A stretch of DNA of 6,773 nucleotides. Source: Candidatus Aquicultor primus (GTDB lineage: Bacteria; Actinomycetota; Aquicultoria; Aquicultorales; Aquicultoraceae). Positions 1 through 5,537 of this stretch are shown here, piece by piece. The stretch lies in contig MELI01000029.1 in the NCBI GenBank assembly GCA_001767575.1, positions 19,620 through 26,392 on the forward strand, written 5' to 3'. The notes under the pieces were generated by a model that did not search any database, had not been told where the DNA came from, and was given only the letters and a program-made list of their open reading frames with translations. The translations under genes were made by a program, and so were the position numbers. The stretch's first letter is position 1. Each line of letters starts with the position of its first letter.

Positions 1-4
1 CCGC

Positions 5-11
5 ACCTCCT
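5..11 (-). promoter_or_regulatory. Possible ribosome binding site of a minus-strand gene starting just left of the window
   Basis: Read on the minus strand, these bases give AGGAGGTG, close to a perfect Shine-Dalgarno sequence. The start codon would fall just beyond base 1. Immediately upstream on that strand lies an inverted repeat, AAGGTG (12-17) and CACCTT (31-36), around the palindrome CACATGTG (22-29). This could be an operator or an RNA hairpin next to the ribosome binding site. No start codon is visible, so the gene itself is an inference. Confidence 0.3.
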
Positions 12-36
12 AAGGTGATTCCACATGTGACACCTT
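12..36. repeat. Inverted repeat around a CACATGTG palindrome
   Basis: AAGGTG at 12-17 is the exact reverse complement of CACCTT at 31-36. Between them lies the perfect 8-base palindrome CACATGTG (22-29), whose centre is offset by 1.5 bases from that of the outer arms. The position, directly upstream of the leftward Shine-Dalgarno-like site, suits an operator, but arms of six bases can also arise by chance. Confidence 0.35.
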
Positions 37-317
37 GATAAACATAATGTCGTATTGGAATCGCACTTCCAGCGTGGCGCCTCCCAGCAGCAAAGCGCTT
101 CATCTTTTTGCATTACTAATATCGGCCAAAAGCGCCATTCTTTACACTTCTCGTATATGAGGCAAAGGTTAGTCGGTGTGCCGTCTGTTTAGCGCCCCAC
201 GCCCTGACGTCGCATTTGAGATAGATTTTCTAAAATAGCCGGAGCAGTTGGGACGAAGTTTCAAAGGCGGTGAGAACCAGGGTCAGCCAGGTAATCCTAA
301 GCATAGCCAACGCACTT

Positions 318-334
318 ATTTAAATCGTTTAAAC
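318..334. repeat. Adjacent palindromes ATTTAAAT and GTTTAAAC
   Basis: Two perfect 8-base palindromes, ATTTAAAT (318-325) and GTTTAAAC (327-334), are separated by one base. They form the most AT-rich patch of the left intergenic region, where an operator or promoter could lie. No promoter hexamer pair with good spacing is evident around them. Confidence 0.3.
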
Positions 335-374
335 AACAAACGTTCTCAATATGCAGCTCACGATAGGCCCATGC

Positions 375-384
375 ATCGGCCGAT
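375..384. repeat. 10-base perfect palindrome ATCGGCCGAT
   Basis: The sequence is its own reverse complement over ten bases. It lies just upstream of the 17-base tandem repeat. It may be a binding site for a dimeric regulator, but nothing else supports that. Confidence 0.3.
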
Positions 385-393
385 ACTTGATAA

Positions 394-427
394 ACGATAT
401 CTTCGGCTTTACGATATCTTCGGCTTT
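394..427 (+). repeat. 17-base tandem duplication
   Basis: The unit ACGATATCTTCGGCTTT occurs twice back to back (394-410 and 411-427) with no mismatch. A degenerate third start, ACGATGTCTT, follows at 431-440. The unit is not a multiple of three, which argues against a coding role, and each copy contains the palindrome GATATC. It looks like a recent slippage duplication in non-coding DNA, or an iterated binding site. Confidence 0.75.
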
Positions 428-520
428 GAAACGATGTCTTGCTTGGCACAATATTCAGCAAGAACTCGTAATCGCCGGTTATTGGTACAGGTAAAGCTTC
501 CGGTGGCGGTGAAAATCAGG

Positions 521-526
521 TATGAT
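521..526 (+). promoter_or_regulatory. Possible -10 element for the gene at 569
   Basis: TATGAT matches five of six bases of the sigma-A type -10 consensus and would start transcription near 533, giving a leader of about 36 bases. No good -35 hexamer stands 16-18 bases upstream, so the call is weak. Confidence 0.25.
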
Positions 527-568
527 TAGATCAAGAATGGTTTGTTCCTCTTAATTCAGGAGACTGTT

Positions 569-1027
569 TTGAAAAAGAAGAAGACGCGGCGCTCCCCTTT
601 TGAGAAGCTTATCTTCCTGTTGTCCGCGATGCTCATCGGGGCCAGCGGTTTTATGTTTTTCAACATCGACCGGAACCAGGTAAACCTGCAATCCCCGAAA
701 AACGATTTCTTTGCAAAAGTCGACGATGAAGAGGCGAAGGAAAAGGCGTATAACCCGTTCGTTATTCGCGACGGCTCGAACGCAATGCCGAAAGGCATGG
801 GCCAATTTGAAGGACAAGAGCAGGAATTCACGCCAAAATGGCAGAAGGACAGGATAAAAGACCTGGCAGAACGCGGTATAACTACTGGGGCAGAACCAGC
901 TCCAGCGGTTTCGAGCGGTGGCGGCATCGCACCGGCAGCGGTTGAAAGAGCAGCGCCGCCCGACCCGGTCGTTGAGGACGAAGACGCTAACGATCTTGTA
1001 CCGGGCAGCTCTCACACAATACCCTAA
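569..1027 (+). CDS. Small membrane-anchored protein of unknown function
   Basis: I do not recognise this family. The reading frame is open from 542, but I place the start at the TTG at 569, because AGGAGA (558-563) stands five bases upstream; this gives 152 residues. A basic N-terminus (KKKKTRR, residues 2-8) precedes one hydrophobic segment (about 13-31) with no clear cleavage site, so the protein is probably a single-pass anchor with its N-terminus in the cytoplasm and about 120 residues outside. The outer part is charged and hydrophilic (about 50-105, with an NPF at 62-64), then Pro/Ala/Gly-rich (about 107-133), then acidic (EDEDAND, 136-142). No cysteine, enzyme motif or folded domain stands out. 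It is convergent with menG and has no operon partner in the window. The ribosome binding site and ordered architecture support a real gene; the function is unknown. Confidence 0.65.
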   Translation: MKKKKTRRSPFEKLIFLLSAMLIGASGFMFFNIDRNQVNLQSPKNDFFAKVDDEEAKEKAYNPFVIRDGSNAMPKGMGQFEGQEQEFTPKWQKDRIKDLAERGITTGAEPAPAVSSGGGIAPAAVERAAPPDPVVEDEDANDLVPGSSHTIP

Positions 1028-1115
1028 AGGCTTAAGCAGCACCTGATGTTAATAAAATCGGGCGGCTTCACACCGGCAAGTACGACTCCGCTATTAAACG
1101 CTCACACTGCGTGCC
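1028..1115. other. Convergent intergenic gap without a clear terminator
   Basis: These 88 bases separate the stop codons of the anchored protein (+) and menG (-), so transcription from both sides should end here. I see only the 8-base palindrome GCTTAAGC (1030-1037) and weak GC-rich complementarity around 1059-1076, and no stem followed by a T run on either strand. Termination may be factor-dependent. Confidence 0.4.
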
Positions 1116-1856
1116 TTAATGGCCGCTTGAGGGTTTGCGTCCCACATGAATGGCGACTGCGCCGCCGAGCAAATTTCGATACGAGACATCCACCCAGCCC
1201 GCTTTCTCCATCATAGATACGAGTTCTTTCTGTGGCGGGAATGCTTGTATGCTATCCGATAGATATTTATATGCGCCGTAATCTTTGGAAAACATCCGCC
1301 CGGCCAGCGGGACGATGTTCGAGAGTATGAATTTATACGGAATTCTCAGCAATGCCGTTTCGGGTTCGGTCGATTCCAAGCAAACCATCCTTCCACCCGG
1401 CCGGACTACCCTATAAAATTCTTCGAGTACCGCCTGATAATCGGGGGTGTTTCTCAATCCCCACCCGACAGTAACCGCGTCGAAAGAATCGTCGTCAAAA
1501 GGAATATCGTCGACCGACGCTTCTATAAACGAAATGGCGTCGTCCTTGCCCGCCCTGACTATCTTCTCCTTCGCTATCTTCAGCATGTCCGGGCTGAAAT
1601 CGATGCCGACAATCCTCGCCCCGGTCTCGGCGTTTATCGCCAAGGCGAGGTCGGCTGTGCCGCAACATGCATCCAGCACAACCGAGCCGGTCGACACTTC
1701 GGCACTCTTGGCGGCGAGCTTTCGCCAACGCCGGTCGCGCCCGAGCGTAAGTATCCGGTTTAACAGGTCGTAACGCCCGGAAACGGCGTCGAACATAGTC
1801 CGCACTCGCTCCGGCGACTGTATGGCTTTTCCCGTATAATTCTTTGTTTCACTCAT
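1116..1856 (-). CDS. menG: Demethylmenaquinone methyltransferase (MenG/UbiE family)
   Basis: This enzyme performs the C-methylation that ends menaquinone synthesis, transferring a methyl group from S-adenosylmethionine to demethylmenaquinone at the cytoplasmic face of the membrane. At 246 residues it has the usual family length. The N-terminal family signature is present (VRTMFDAVSGRYDLLN, 18-33, then GRDRRWR, 39-45). The SAM-binding motif I is VVLDACCGTADLA (59-71); the CCGTAD form resembles Gram-positive MenG proteins. The acidic motif II is GIDFSPDML (84-92), followed by GWGLRNTPDY (131-140) and the RPGG turn (152-155). The C-terminal signature, ending GGAVAIHVGRKP, is intact. Menaquinone rather than ubiquinone is inferred from those motifs and the anaerobic gene context. 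The ATG at 1856 is the natural start, yet no Shine-Dalgarno sequence precedes it. It stands alone, divergent from the STAS gene, with no other men gene in the window. Confidence 0.93.
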   Translation of the reverse strand: MSETKNYTGKAIQSPERVRTMFDAVSGRYDLLNRILTLGRDRRWRKLAAKSAEVSTGSVVLDACCGTADLALAINAETGARIVGIDFSPDMLKIAKEKIVRAGKDDAISFIEASVDDIPFDDDSFDAVTVGWGLRNTPDYQAVLEEFYRVVRPGGRMVCLESTEPETALLRIPYKFILSNIVPLAGRMFSKDYGAYKYLSDSIQAFPPQKELVSMMEKAGWVDVSYRNLLGGAVAIHVGRKPSSGH

Positions 1857-1861
1857 AGATT

Positions 1862-1867
1862 AAATAT
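1862..1867 (-). promoter_or_regulatory. Possible -10 element of menG, implying a leaderless transcript
   Basis: On the minus strand TATATT lies six bases from the menG ATG. A transcript from it would begin at or within a base or so of the start codon, consistent with the missing Shine-Dalgarno sequence. The -35 position (TTTCTA with 17-base spacing) matches only three of six bases, so the call is tentative. Confidence 0.25.
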
Positions 1868-1871
1868 AGCA

Positions 1872-1932
1872 GACGAATTGCGATTTAGAAACGAGCGAGC
1901 GCGTTCTACGAGAGCTGCCGCGCAATTCAGTC
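1872..1932. repeat. Nested inverted repeats (potential structured element)
   Basis: The outer arms are GAATTGCG (1875-1882) and CGCAATTC (1921-1928), perfect complements, extended by GAC/GTC across one bulged A. Inside sits a second pair, TAGAAACG (1886-1893) and CGTTCTA (1902-1908), complementary apart from one bulged A, closing an eight-base loop. The total is about 18 pairs in two nested stems. It lies just upstream of menG on the minus strand and well upstream of the STAS gene on the plus strand. It could be an RNA structure or a regulator site; no T run follows, so it is not a classical terminator. Confidence 0.45.
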
Positions 1933-1962
1933 GAGTTTGTCTTCAATCGAGATTGCCTCGAC
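1930..1962. repeat. Second inverted repeat overlapping the first
   Basis: GTCGAG (1930-1935) pairs exactly with CTCGAC (1957-1962), and inside it CAATC (1944-1948) pairs with GATTG (1951-1955) across two bases. The left arm shares bases 1930-1932 with the extension of the neighbouring repeat, so the two structures could not both form completely. The two-base inner spacing suits DNA dyad symmetry better than an RNA hairpin loop. Confidence 0.35.
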
Positions 1963-2017
1963 CAGCGGATAGCTCGCCTCATAACAATGGCTTGCTCACA
2001 AGACAAGCGTCTCTTTG

Positions 2018-2046
2018 TTGAAATTTTCCTAACTTTTGCGCAGAAT
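2018..2046 (+). promoter_or_regulatory. Candidate sigma-A type promoter upstream of the STAS gene
   Basis: TTGAAA (2018-2023), five of six matches to the -35 consensus, is followed after 17 bases by CAGAAT (2041-2046), four of six matches to the -10 consensus. Transcription would begin near 2053. It competes with the better -10 hexamer at 2071 as the STAS promoter. Confidence 0.35.
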
Positions 2047-2070
2047 AAAGGACTATAGCAGGTTTTTGGT

Positions 2071-2092
2071 TATAATGAGTATGTACGCTCAT
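2071..2092 (+). promoter_or_regulatory. Perfect TATAAT -10 box with overlapping dyad, STAS promoter candidate
   Basis: TATAAT (2071-2076) is a perfect -10 hexamer, but the -35 position (about 2048-2053) holds AAGGAC, which does not match, and there is no proper extended -10. A dyad, ATGAG (2075-2079) with CTCAT (2088-2092), overlaps the end of the -10 and the expected start near 2083. An activator or repressor site here would be reasonable. The leader would be about 80 bases. Confidence 0.4.
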
Positions 2093-2164
2093 AAGTTTAT
2101 AAAACAAGTAATTGCCGACGATATCTACAGGCCGATGTTCCAGCCGGGAAGTAGGAGGTAACCC

Positions 2165-2512
2165 ATGAAAATAGCCCTTACCGACGCAAGACTTCCAATT
2201 GTGACCGTCACAGGTGAGATAGATCACCACAACACGGAAAGCGTCAAAGAGGTGCTCGATGAGGCTTTGGGTAAAGGTGAGGATATCGTTCTCGACCTCT
2301 CCGACGTCATCTATATGGATACGGCCGGCGTTAGCCTCCTCTTCTCAACCGTTAAGACGCTCCTGAGCGTCGGCCGCCACATGGCTTTGGTTGTCGCCGA
2401 TGAAAACGTAAAATATATAATCGGTGTGGTCGGGCTGCCGCAAATCGACAACATCCGCATCTACGACTCCCTCGACGAGGCAATGCTGGCCATGGAGCAA
2501 GATATAGTCTAG
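2165..2512 (+). CDS. STAS-domain anti-sigma factor antagonist (SpoIIAA/RsbV-like)
   Basis: Proteins of this family bind an anti-sigma kinase (SpoIIAB/RsbW type) in partner-switching, releasing a sigma factor or other target. Phosphorylation of one Ser/Thr by the kinase turns them off, and a PP2C phosphatase turns them on again. The protein is 115 residues, a single STAS domain. GEIDHHNTES (17-26) closely resembles the corresponding stretch of Bacillus SpoIIAA, and DLSDVIYMDTAGVSLL (44-59) is the phosphorylation loop. By alignment with SpoIIAA Ser58, Thr53 is the phosphoacceptor. The ATG has a strong Shine-Dalgarno sequence, AGGAGGT (2153-2159), five bases upstream. No kinase, phosphatase or sigma gene is visible nearby, so its partner and the process controlled are unknown. 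Its TAG stop touches the stop of the convergent nitroreductase. Confidence 0.9.
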   Translation: MKIALTDARLPIVTVTGEIDHHNTESVKEVLDEALGKGEDIVLDLSDVIYMDTAGVSLLFSTVKTLLSVGRHMALVVADENVKYIIGVVGLPQIDNIRIYDSLDEAMLAMEQDIV

Positions 2513-3142
2513 CTAGCCGCGACGGTTTAAGAGCACCCCTAATATCTGCCGCACAACTGAGAGCGGCCCCGATTTCCCTGCACGCTCCATCGACGCCTTA
2601 ATGCTTCCACTTTTCTTGCTCGTAGCATAACCATCAAGGTGTACTATATCTTTATAGCCTAACCTAGGTGTGACCCTCGGCTCTCGTGCCGCATAGCCAA
2701 AGCTGATAAGTGCTGTTATTTTCATCCTATCCGGGATGGAGAGGATTTTGCGGACCGTGTCGTCTTCGAACGCGCCTATCCAACACGACCCGATCCCGAG
2801 CGCGTGCGCCATAAGCGTCATGTTCGTGCCGGCTATCGTGCAGTCCTGAATATAGGTTGCGCTGCCCGCCGAGGGATCGCCGAGGATGACGATGACCACA
2901 TTGGCCTCCGCAACATGACGCGACCTGAAGAGCGCATAATAACAGACTTCTCCGACCGCCTCTATCAAAGCGCGATCCCGCAGGATAACAAAGCGCCATG
3001 GTTGCGCATTGGCACCCGATGGCGCCCACCTCCCTGCTTCGACTATGAGATCGAGGTCTGTATCGGAAATAGCCTTGTCGCTGTACTTCCTTACGCTCCG
3101 CCGTGTTTTTATATTTTCGAAAACACCCTGTGCTCTATCCAT
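2513..3142 (-). CDS. Nitroreductase-family FMN oxidoreductase
   Basis: Members are homodimeric cytoplasmic flavoproteins that reduce nitro compounds, quinones, flavins or other acceptors with NAD(P)H; the true substrate cannot be told from sequence. From the ATG at 3142 it has 209 residues. The FMN-phosphate motif RRSVRKY is at 14-20, PSGANAQPWRFV at 41-52, LMAHALGIGSCWIG at 110-123 and the closing SFGY with a downstream proline at 148-155, all in family order. A basic tail of about 35 residues (175-209) follows the core. The frame is open upstream to a TTG at 3157, but GGGAG (3148-3152) stands five bases before the ATG at 3142, which I prefer. The gene begins 27 bases after the recD2 stop, so the two are probably co-transcribed. 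Confidence 0.88.
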   Translation of the reverse strand: MDRAQGVFENIKTRRSVRKYSDKAISDTDLDLIVEAGRWAPSGANAQPWRFVILRDRALIEAVGEVCYYALFRSRHVAEANVVIVILGDPSAGSATYIQDCTIAGTNMTLMAHALGIGSCWIGAFEDDTVRKILSIPDRMKITALISFGYAAREPRVTPRLGYKDIVHLDGYATSKKSGSIKASMERAGKSGPLSVVRQILGVLLNRRG

Positions 3143-3147
3143 ACTTT

Positions 3148-3152
3148 CTCCC
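3148..3152 (-). promoter_or_regulatory. Shine-Dalgarno site deciding the nitroreductase start
   Basis: Minus-strand GGGAG is five bases from the ATG at 3142. The alternative TTG at 3157 would place this site inside the coding region and has no ribosome binding site of its own at a useful distance. Confidence 0.7.
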
Positions 3153-3169
3153 GTCAACCTAACTGTCGA

Positions 3170-5443
3170 TTACCGGTTCAACCTTTCGGCAAGACGCGTG
3201 AACCTATCCTGAATCTTGTTGTTCTTCACCGCAATCGCCAGCGCCTTCTTACTCCCCACGACGACTACGAGTTTCTTCCCGCGAGTGACCGCGGTATATA
3301 ATAGGTTCCGCTGGAGCATCATATAGTGCTGAGTATGGAGCGGCAACACGACGACCGGGTACTCGCTCCCCTGTGCCTTGTGGACCGAACACGCATAGGC
3401 GAGCATCAATTCGTCCAAATCGGAGTGCTCGTAGAAGACCATCCTGCCCTCGAAGTTGACGCGCACGACTCGTTCGACCCGGTCAATCGATGCGATTTTG
3501 CCGATGTCGCCATTGAAGACATCCAAGTCGTAGTTGTTGCGAATCTGCATGACTTTATCGGCGACACGAAAGGTGCGGCTGCCCCGCGAAATGGATTCCT
3601 GCTCCGGGTTGAGCAGCTCTTGCAGCTCTTTATTGAGGTTGGACGTGCCGAGCAAACCCTTGTGCATAGGCGTGAGCACTTGAATATCGTCGGTCGGGCT
3701 GAAACCGAAGTGCGCCGGTATGCGCTGTGTGATAAGGGTCTTTAACGTCTCCAGGACCTCCTCGGGATCGTCCTTTTCGATGACGAAGAAATCTCGTCTG
3801 TGCCCCTCGTCCTTAACATACGGCATTTTACCGCTATTTATGGCGTGGGCATTCATTACCACCATACTCTCCCGGGCCTGCCTGAAGACTTCGGTCAAGC
3901 AAACCACCTCAACGCAGCCCGATGCTATGACATCCTTGAGCACGCCGCCCGGCCCCACGGACGGTAGCTGGTCGACATCGCCGACGAGAACAATCTGAGA
4001 GGTCATCGGCAGCGCTTTCAGCACATTGTAGAAGAGCACGATGTCGACCATCGAGACCTCGTCGAGGATGAGAATGTCGACCTCGAGCGGTTTATCCGGC
4101 CCGCGCTCAAAAGACATGGAACGCGGGCTGAACTCGAGCAGGCGATGAATGGTCTTGGCCTCCATGCCGGTCGCCTCGCTCAAGCGCTTAGCGGCGCGCC
4201 CGGTCGGCGCCGCCAGCAAGACGCGACGCTCTTTTCCTTTAAGAATTTGGATGACCCCGTTTATTAGCGTGGTCTTGCCCGTACCGGGCCCGCCGGTGAC
4301 CACCATCATCTTACTTGTTATCGCGCGCTTTATCGCATCTCTTTGCTGCCCGGCGAGCTCAATTGAAAACTTTTTCTCGAACCCGCTTATAGCCTTGTCC
4401 ATGTCGATATTGAGCCGCACTAAGTCGGAATCTAGAACCTGGCGCATCAAGCCGGCCGCACCGACCTCTGATGCGTAGAGCGACCGCAGGTAGATGAGTT
4501 CATCGCAGGTTTCTTCAGCGACATCCGAACCTTCTGTGACCGTGAGCTCAGCGATGTTCTCTATAACGATTAGCCCCTGAACACTAAGTGTATCTATAGC
4601 GAGCTCAACAAACCTGTCGTCTATTTCGAGCATCTCGGCGGCCTTTTCGACGAGCAAAATGCGCGGGCAGCAGACGTGGCCGTCCTCGCTGAAGGAGCCG
4701 AGCGCATGTAAAACCCCAGCTTCGGCACGCTGCGGGGAGTTGGCCGCAATCCCCAGATTTGACGCGATTTTGTCTGCTGTCCTGAAACCGATGCCGAAGA
4801 TATCCACGGCCAGCCGATATGGGTTCTCGCTAACGATATCTATCGCCTTGTTGCCGTACTCTTTATATATCTTTATCGCATAGGTCGTAGTGACACCGTG
4901 CGACTGCAAAAATATCATGACCTCTTTTATGTCTTTCTGCTCCTGCCAGGCCTGGCAGATGCCCTCGACGCGCACCTTCCCGAGTCCCTCCACCTCTAGC
5001 AGGCGTGACGGATCGGTCTCGATGACGTCGAGCGTCTCATCGCCGAAGCATTTGACCATGCGCGACGCCATGACCGGGCCGATTCCCTTTATCATGCCCG
5101 AGCCGAGGTATTTCTCGATGCCCACTAGAGTGGCCGGCTTAATTGTCGTAAATGACTGGGCTTTAAACTGGTCGCCGTATTTACGGTCGCTCACCCAATA
5201 TCCCTCAAGCCTGACGCTCTCTCCGGGTTGAACCCCTATCAGGCTCCCGACAGCGGTAACCAACTCGCGGTTGCCCTTAACATTCAAGCGAACCACGCTC
5301 CAGCCGTTATCATCGTTGGAGAAGACGAAGTTCTCGAGAATGCCTTCGAGGATATCGAGTTTCTTCGGGGGCGCCCCCTGCCCCGGCTGGATGCCGACGT
5401 CTTTCTTATTCTTGTTTCCAAATGATAGTTGGTCTGATGTCAT
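3170..5443 (-). CDS. recD2: RecD2 family ATP-dependent 5'-3' DNA helicase
   Basis: RecD2 is the superfamily 1B helicase of bacteria in which RecD acts without RecBC; it unwinds DNA 5' to 3' and contributes to repair and replication-fork stability. The 757 residues fit the family (usually 720-850). An N-terminal OB-like region (about 30-105) follows a polar 28-residue tail. Helix-hairpin-helix segments follow (about 108-165, with GIGP at 120-123 and EGLG at 152-155, and another near 214-235). The motor has the Q motif (366-367), Walker A GGPGTGKTT (384-392), motif Ia TGRAAKRL (414-421), Walker B LILDEVSMVD (458-467), motif III GDVDQLPSVGPG (488-499), FRQA (520-523), the UvrD_C_2-type SVHKAQGSEY (686-695) and motif VI TAVTRGKKL (717-725). 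All catalytic residues look intact. The ATG at 5443 has only a weak purine-rich stretch upstream. No recB or recC is in view. Confidence 0.95.
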   Translation of the reverse strand: MTSDQLSFGNKNKKDVGIQPGQGAPPKKLDILEGILENFVFSNDDNGWSVVRLNVKGNRELVTAVGSLIGVQPGESVRLEGYWVSDRKYGDQFKAQSFTTIKPATLVGIEKYLGSGMIKGIGPVMASRMVKCFGDETLDVIETDPSRLLEVEGLGKVRVEGICQAWQEQKDIKEVMIFLQSHGVTTTYAIKIYKEYGNKAIDIVSENPYRLAVDIFGIGFRTADKIASNLGIAANSPQRAEAGVLHALGSFSEDGHVCCPRILLVEKAAEMLEIDDRFVELAIDTLSVQGLIVIENIAELTVTEGSDVAEETCDELIYLRSLYASEVGAAGLMRQVLDSDLVRLNIDMDKAISGFEKKFSIELAGQQRDAIKRAITSKMMVVTGGPGTGKTTLINGVIQILKGKERRVLLAAPTGRAAKRLSEATGMEAKTIHRLLEFSPRSMSFERGPDKPLEVDILILDEVSMVDIVLFYNVLKALPMTSQIVLVGDVDQLPSVGPGGVLKDVIASGCVEVVCLTEVFRQARESMVVMNAHAINSGKMPYVKDEGHRRDFFVIEKDDPEEVLETLKTLITQRIPAHFGFSPTDDIQVLTPMHKGLLGTSNLNKELQELLNPEQESISRGSRTFRVADKVMQIRNNYDLDVFNGDIGKIASIDRVERVVRVNFEGRMVFYEHSDLDELMLAYACSVHKAQGSEYPVVVLPLHTQHYMMLQRNLLYTAVTRGKKLVVVVGSKKALAIAVKNNKIQDRFTRLAERLNR

Positions 5444-5507
5444 CGACGATTATCGTTCTTTCTTCAGAGGCCTCTTCTCGCATGATAGCATGGCTCTCAA
5501 TATCTCC

Positions 5508-5535
5508 ATAGTAGTGTATTTGTTCCTTTGCGCAA
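5508..5535 (-). promoter_or_regulatory. Candidate recD2 promoter
   Basis: On the minus strand TTGCGC (5530-5535) and TACTAT (5508-5513) are separated by 16 bases, matching three and four of six consensus positions. The start would lie near 5501, about 58 bases before the recD2 ATG. The -35 lies inside the palindrome at 5526-5537, where a repressor could act. Both hexamers are imperfect. Confidence 0.3.
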
Positions 5536-5537
5536 AG
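5526..5537. repeat. 12-base perfect palindrome CTTTGCGCAAAG
   Basis: Every one of the twelve bases pairs in the dyad. With no loop it is a DNA dyad, suited to a dimeric regulator, and not an RNA hairpin. It overlaps the -35 of the candidate recD2 promoter, about 85 bases before the start codon. I do not recognise the site as that of a known regulator. Confidence 0.4.

Larger units (their letters stand above)
266..520 (+). repeat. Two dispersed copies of GGCGGTGARAAYCAGG
   Basis: The 16-base motif occurs at 266-281 and at 505-520, differing at two positions, both A/G or C/T changes. Each copy is preceded by a related AAG-TTC segment, 10 bases upstream in the first copy and 11 in the second. 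The second copy ends just before the promoter candidate of the gene at 569. They could be remnants of a duplicated leader segment or paired protein-binding sites. The extent is small and the function unknown. Confidence 0.4.
1..568. other. Gene-free left intergenic region with short repeats
   Basis: I find no supportable gene in this stretch. The longest plus-strand frame (248-529, TTG start) lacks a ribosome binding site, a recognisable domain and any hydrophobic or other ordered pattern. The region contains a 17-base tandem repeat (394-427), two separated copies of a 16-base motif (266-281 and 505-520), adjacent AT-rich palindromes (318-334), a 10-base palindrome (375-384) and, at the left edge, a minus-strand Shine-Dalgarno-like site. 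No tRNA T-loop signature, rRNA segment or rho-independent terminator was recognised. It most likely separates a leftward gene outside the window from the rightward gene at 569, and so would hold divergent promoters. Confidence 0.6.
1857..2164. other. Divergent intergenic region between menG and the STAS gene
   Basis: No gene is supported in these 308 bases. The left half (about 1872-1962) carries nested inverted repeats. The right half is AT-rich, holds the STAS promoter candidates and ends in a strong Shine-Dalgarno sequence. Promoters for both flanking genes must start here, unless menG is expressed from an unusual signal. Confidence 0.6.

Noticed and set aside
1..22. Similarity of CACCTCCT to the 3' end of 16S rRNA
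   Set aside because: Only the anti-Shine-Dalgarno core matches. The conserved flanking 16S bases are absent, and a leftward ribosome binding site explains it better.
59..68. Methyltransferase motif I of menG with C65 and A68 in place of glycines as a sign of lost activity (these coordinates are residue numbers in the menG product)
   Set aside because: The CCGTAD form is familiar in Gram-positive MenG proteins, and the rest of the SAM-binding region is intact.
162..300. Resemblance to a cyclic-di-GMP-I riboswitch (GGCAAA, GGGACG, CAGCCAGGT pieces)
   Set aside because: The pieces are out of register: the GCAAA block is about 85 bases before GGGACG instead of about 20, and the CGCAAAGCC and GGGTTGCC blocks are missing.
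441..460. Sigma-54 type promoter (TTGGCAC followed by GC)
   Set aside because: The distance between the GG and GC elements is 11 bases instead of the required 10, and no -12 TTGC is present.
248..529. 93-codon plus-strand frame starting with TTG
   Set aside because: It has no ribosome binding site, spans the 17-base tandem repeat (not a multiple of three) and shows no recognisable domain.
480..530. Resemblance to a cobalamin riboswitch (GGTGAAAATC)
   Set aside because: No following cobalamin-box blocks with the AGCCAGGAGACC-type sequence are present, and the protein encoded downstream has no link to cobalamin.
551..1042. Minus-strand frames opposite the membrane protein gene
   Set aside because: They are antisense shadows. 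The plus strand has the ribosome binding site and an ordered anchor-plus-tail architecture, while the minus products have an irregular composition rich in Arg and Cys.
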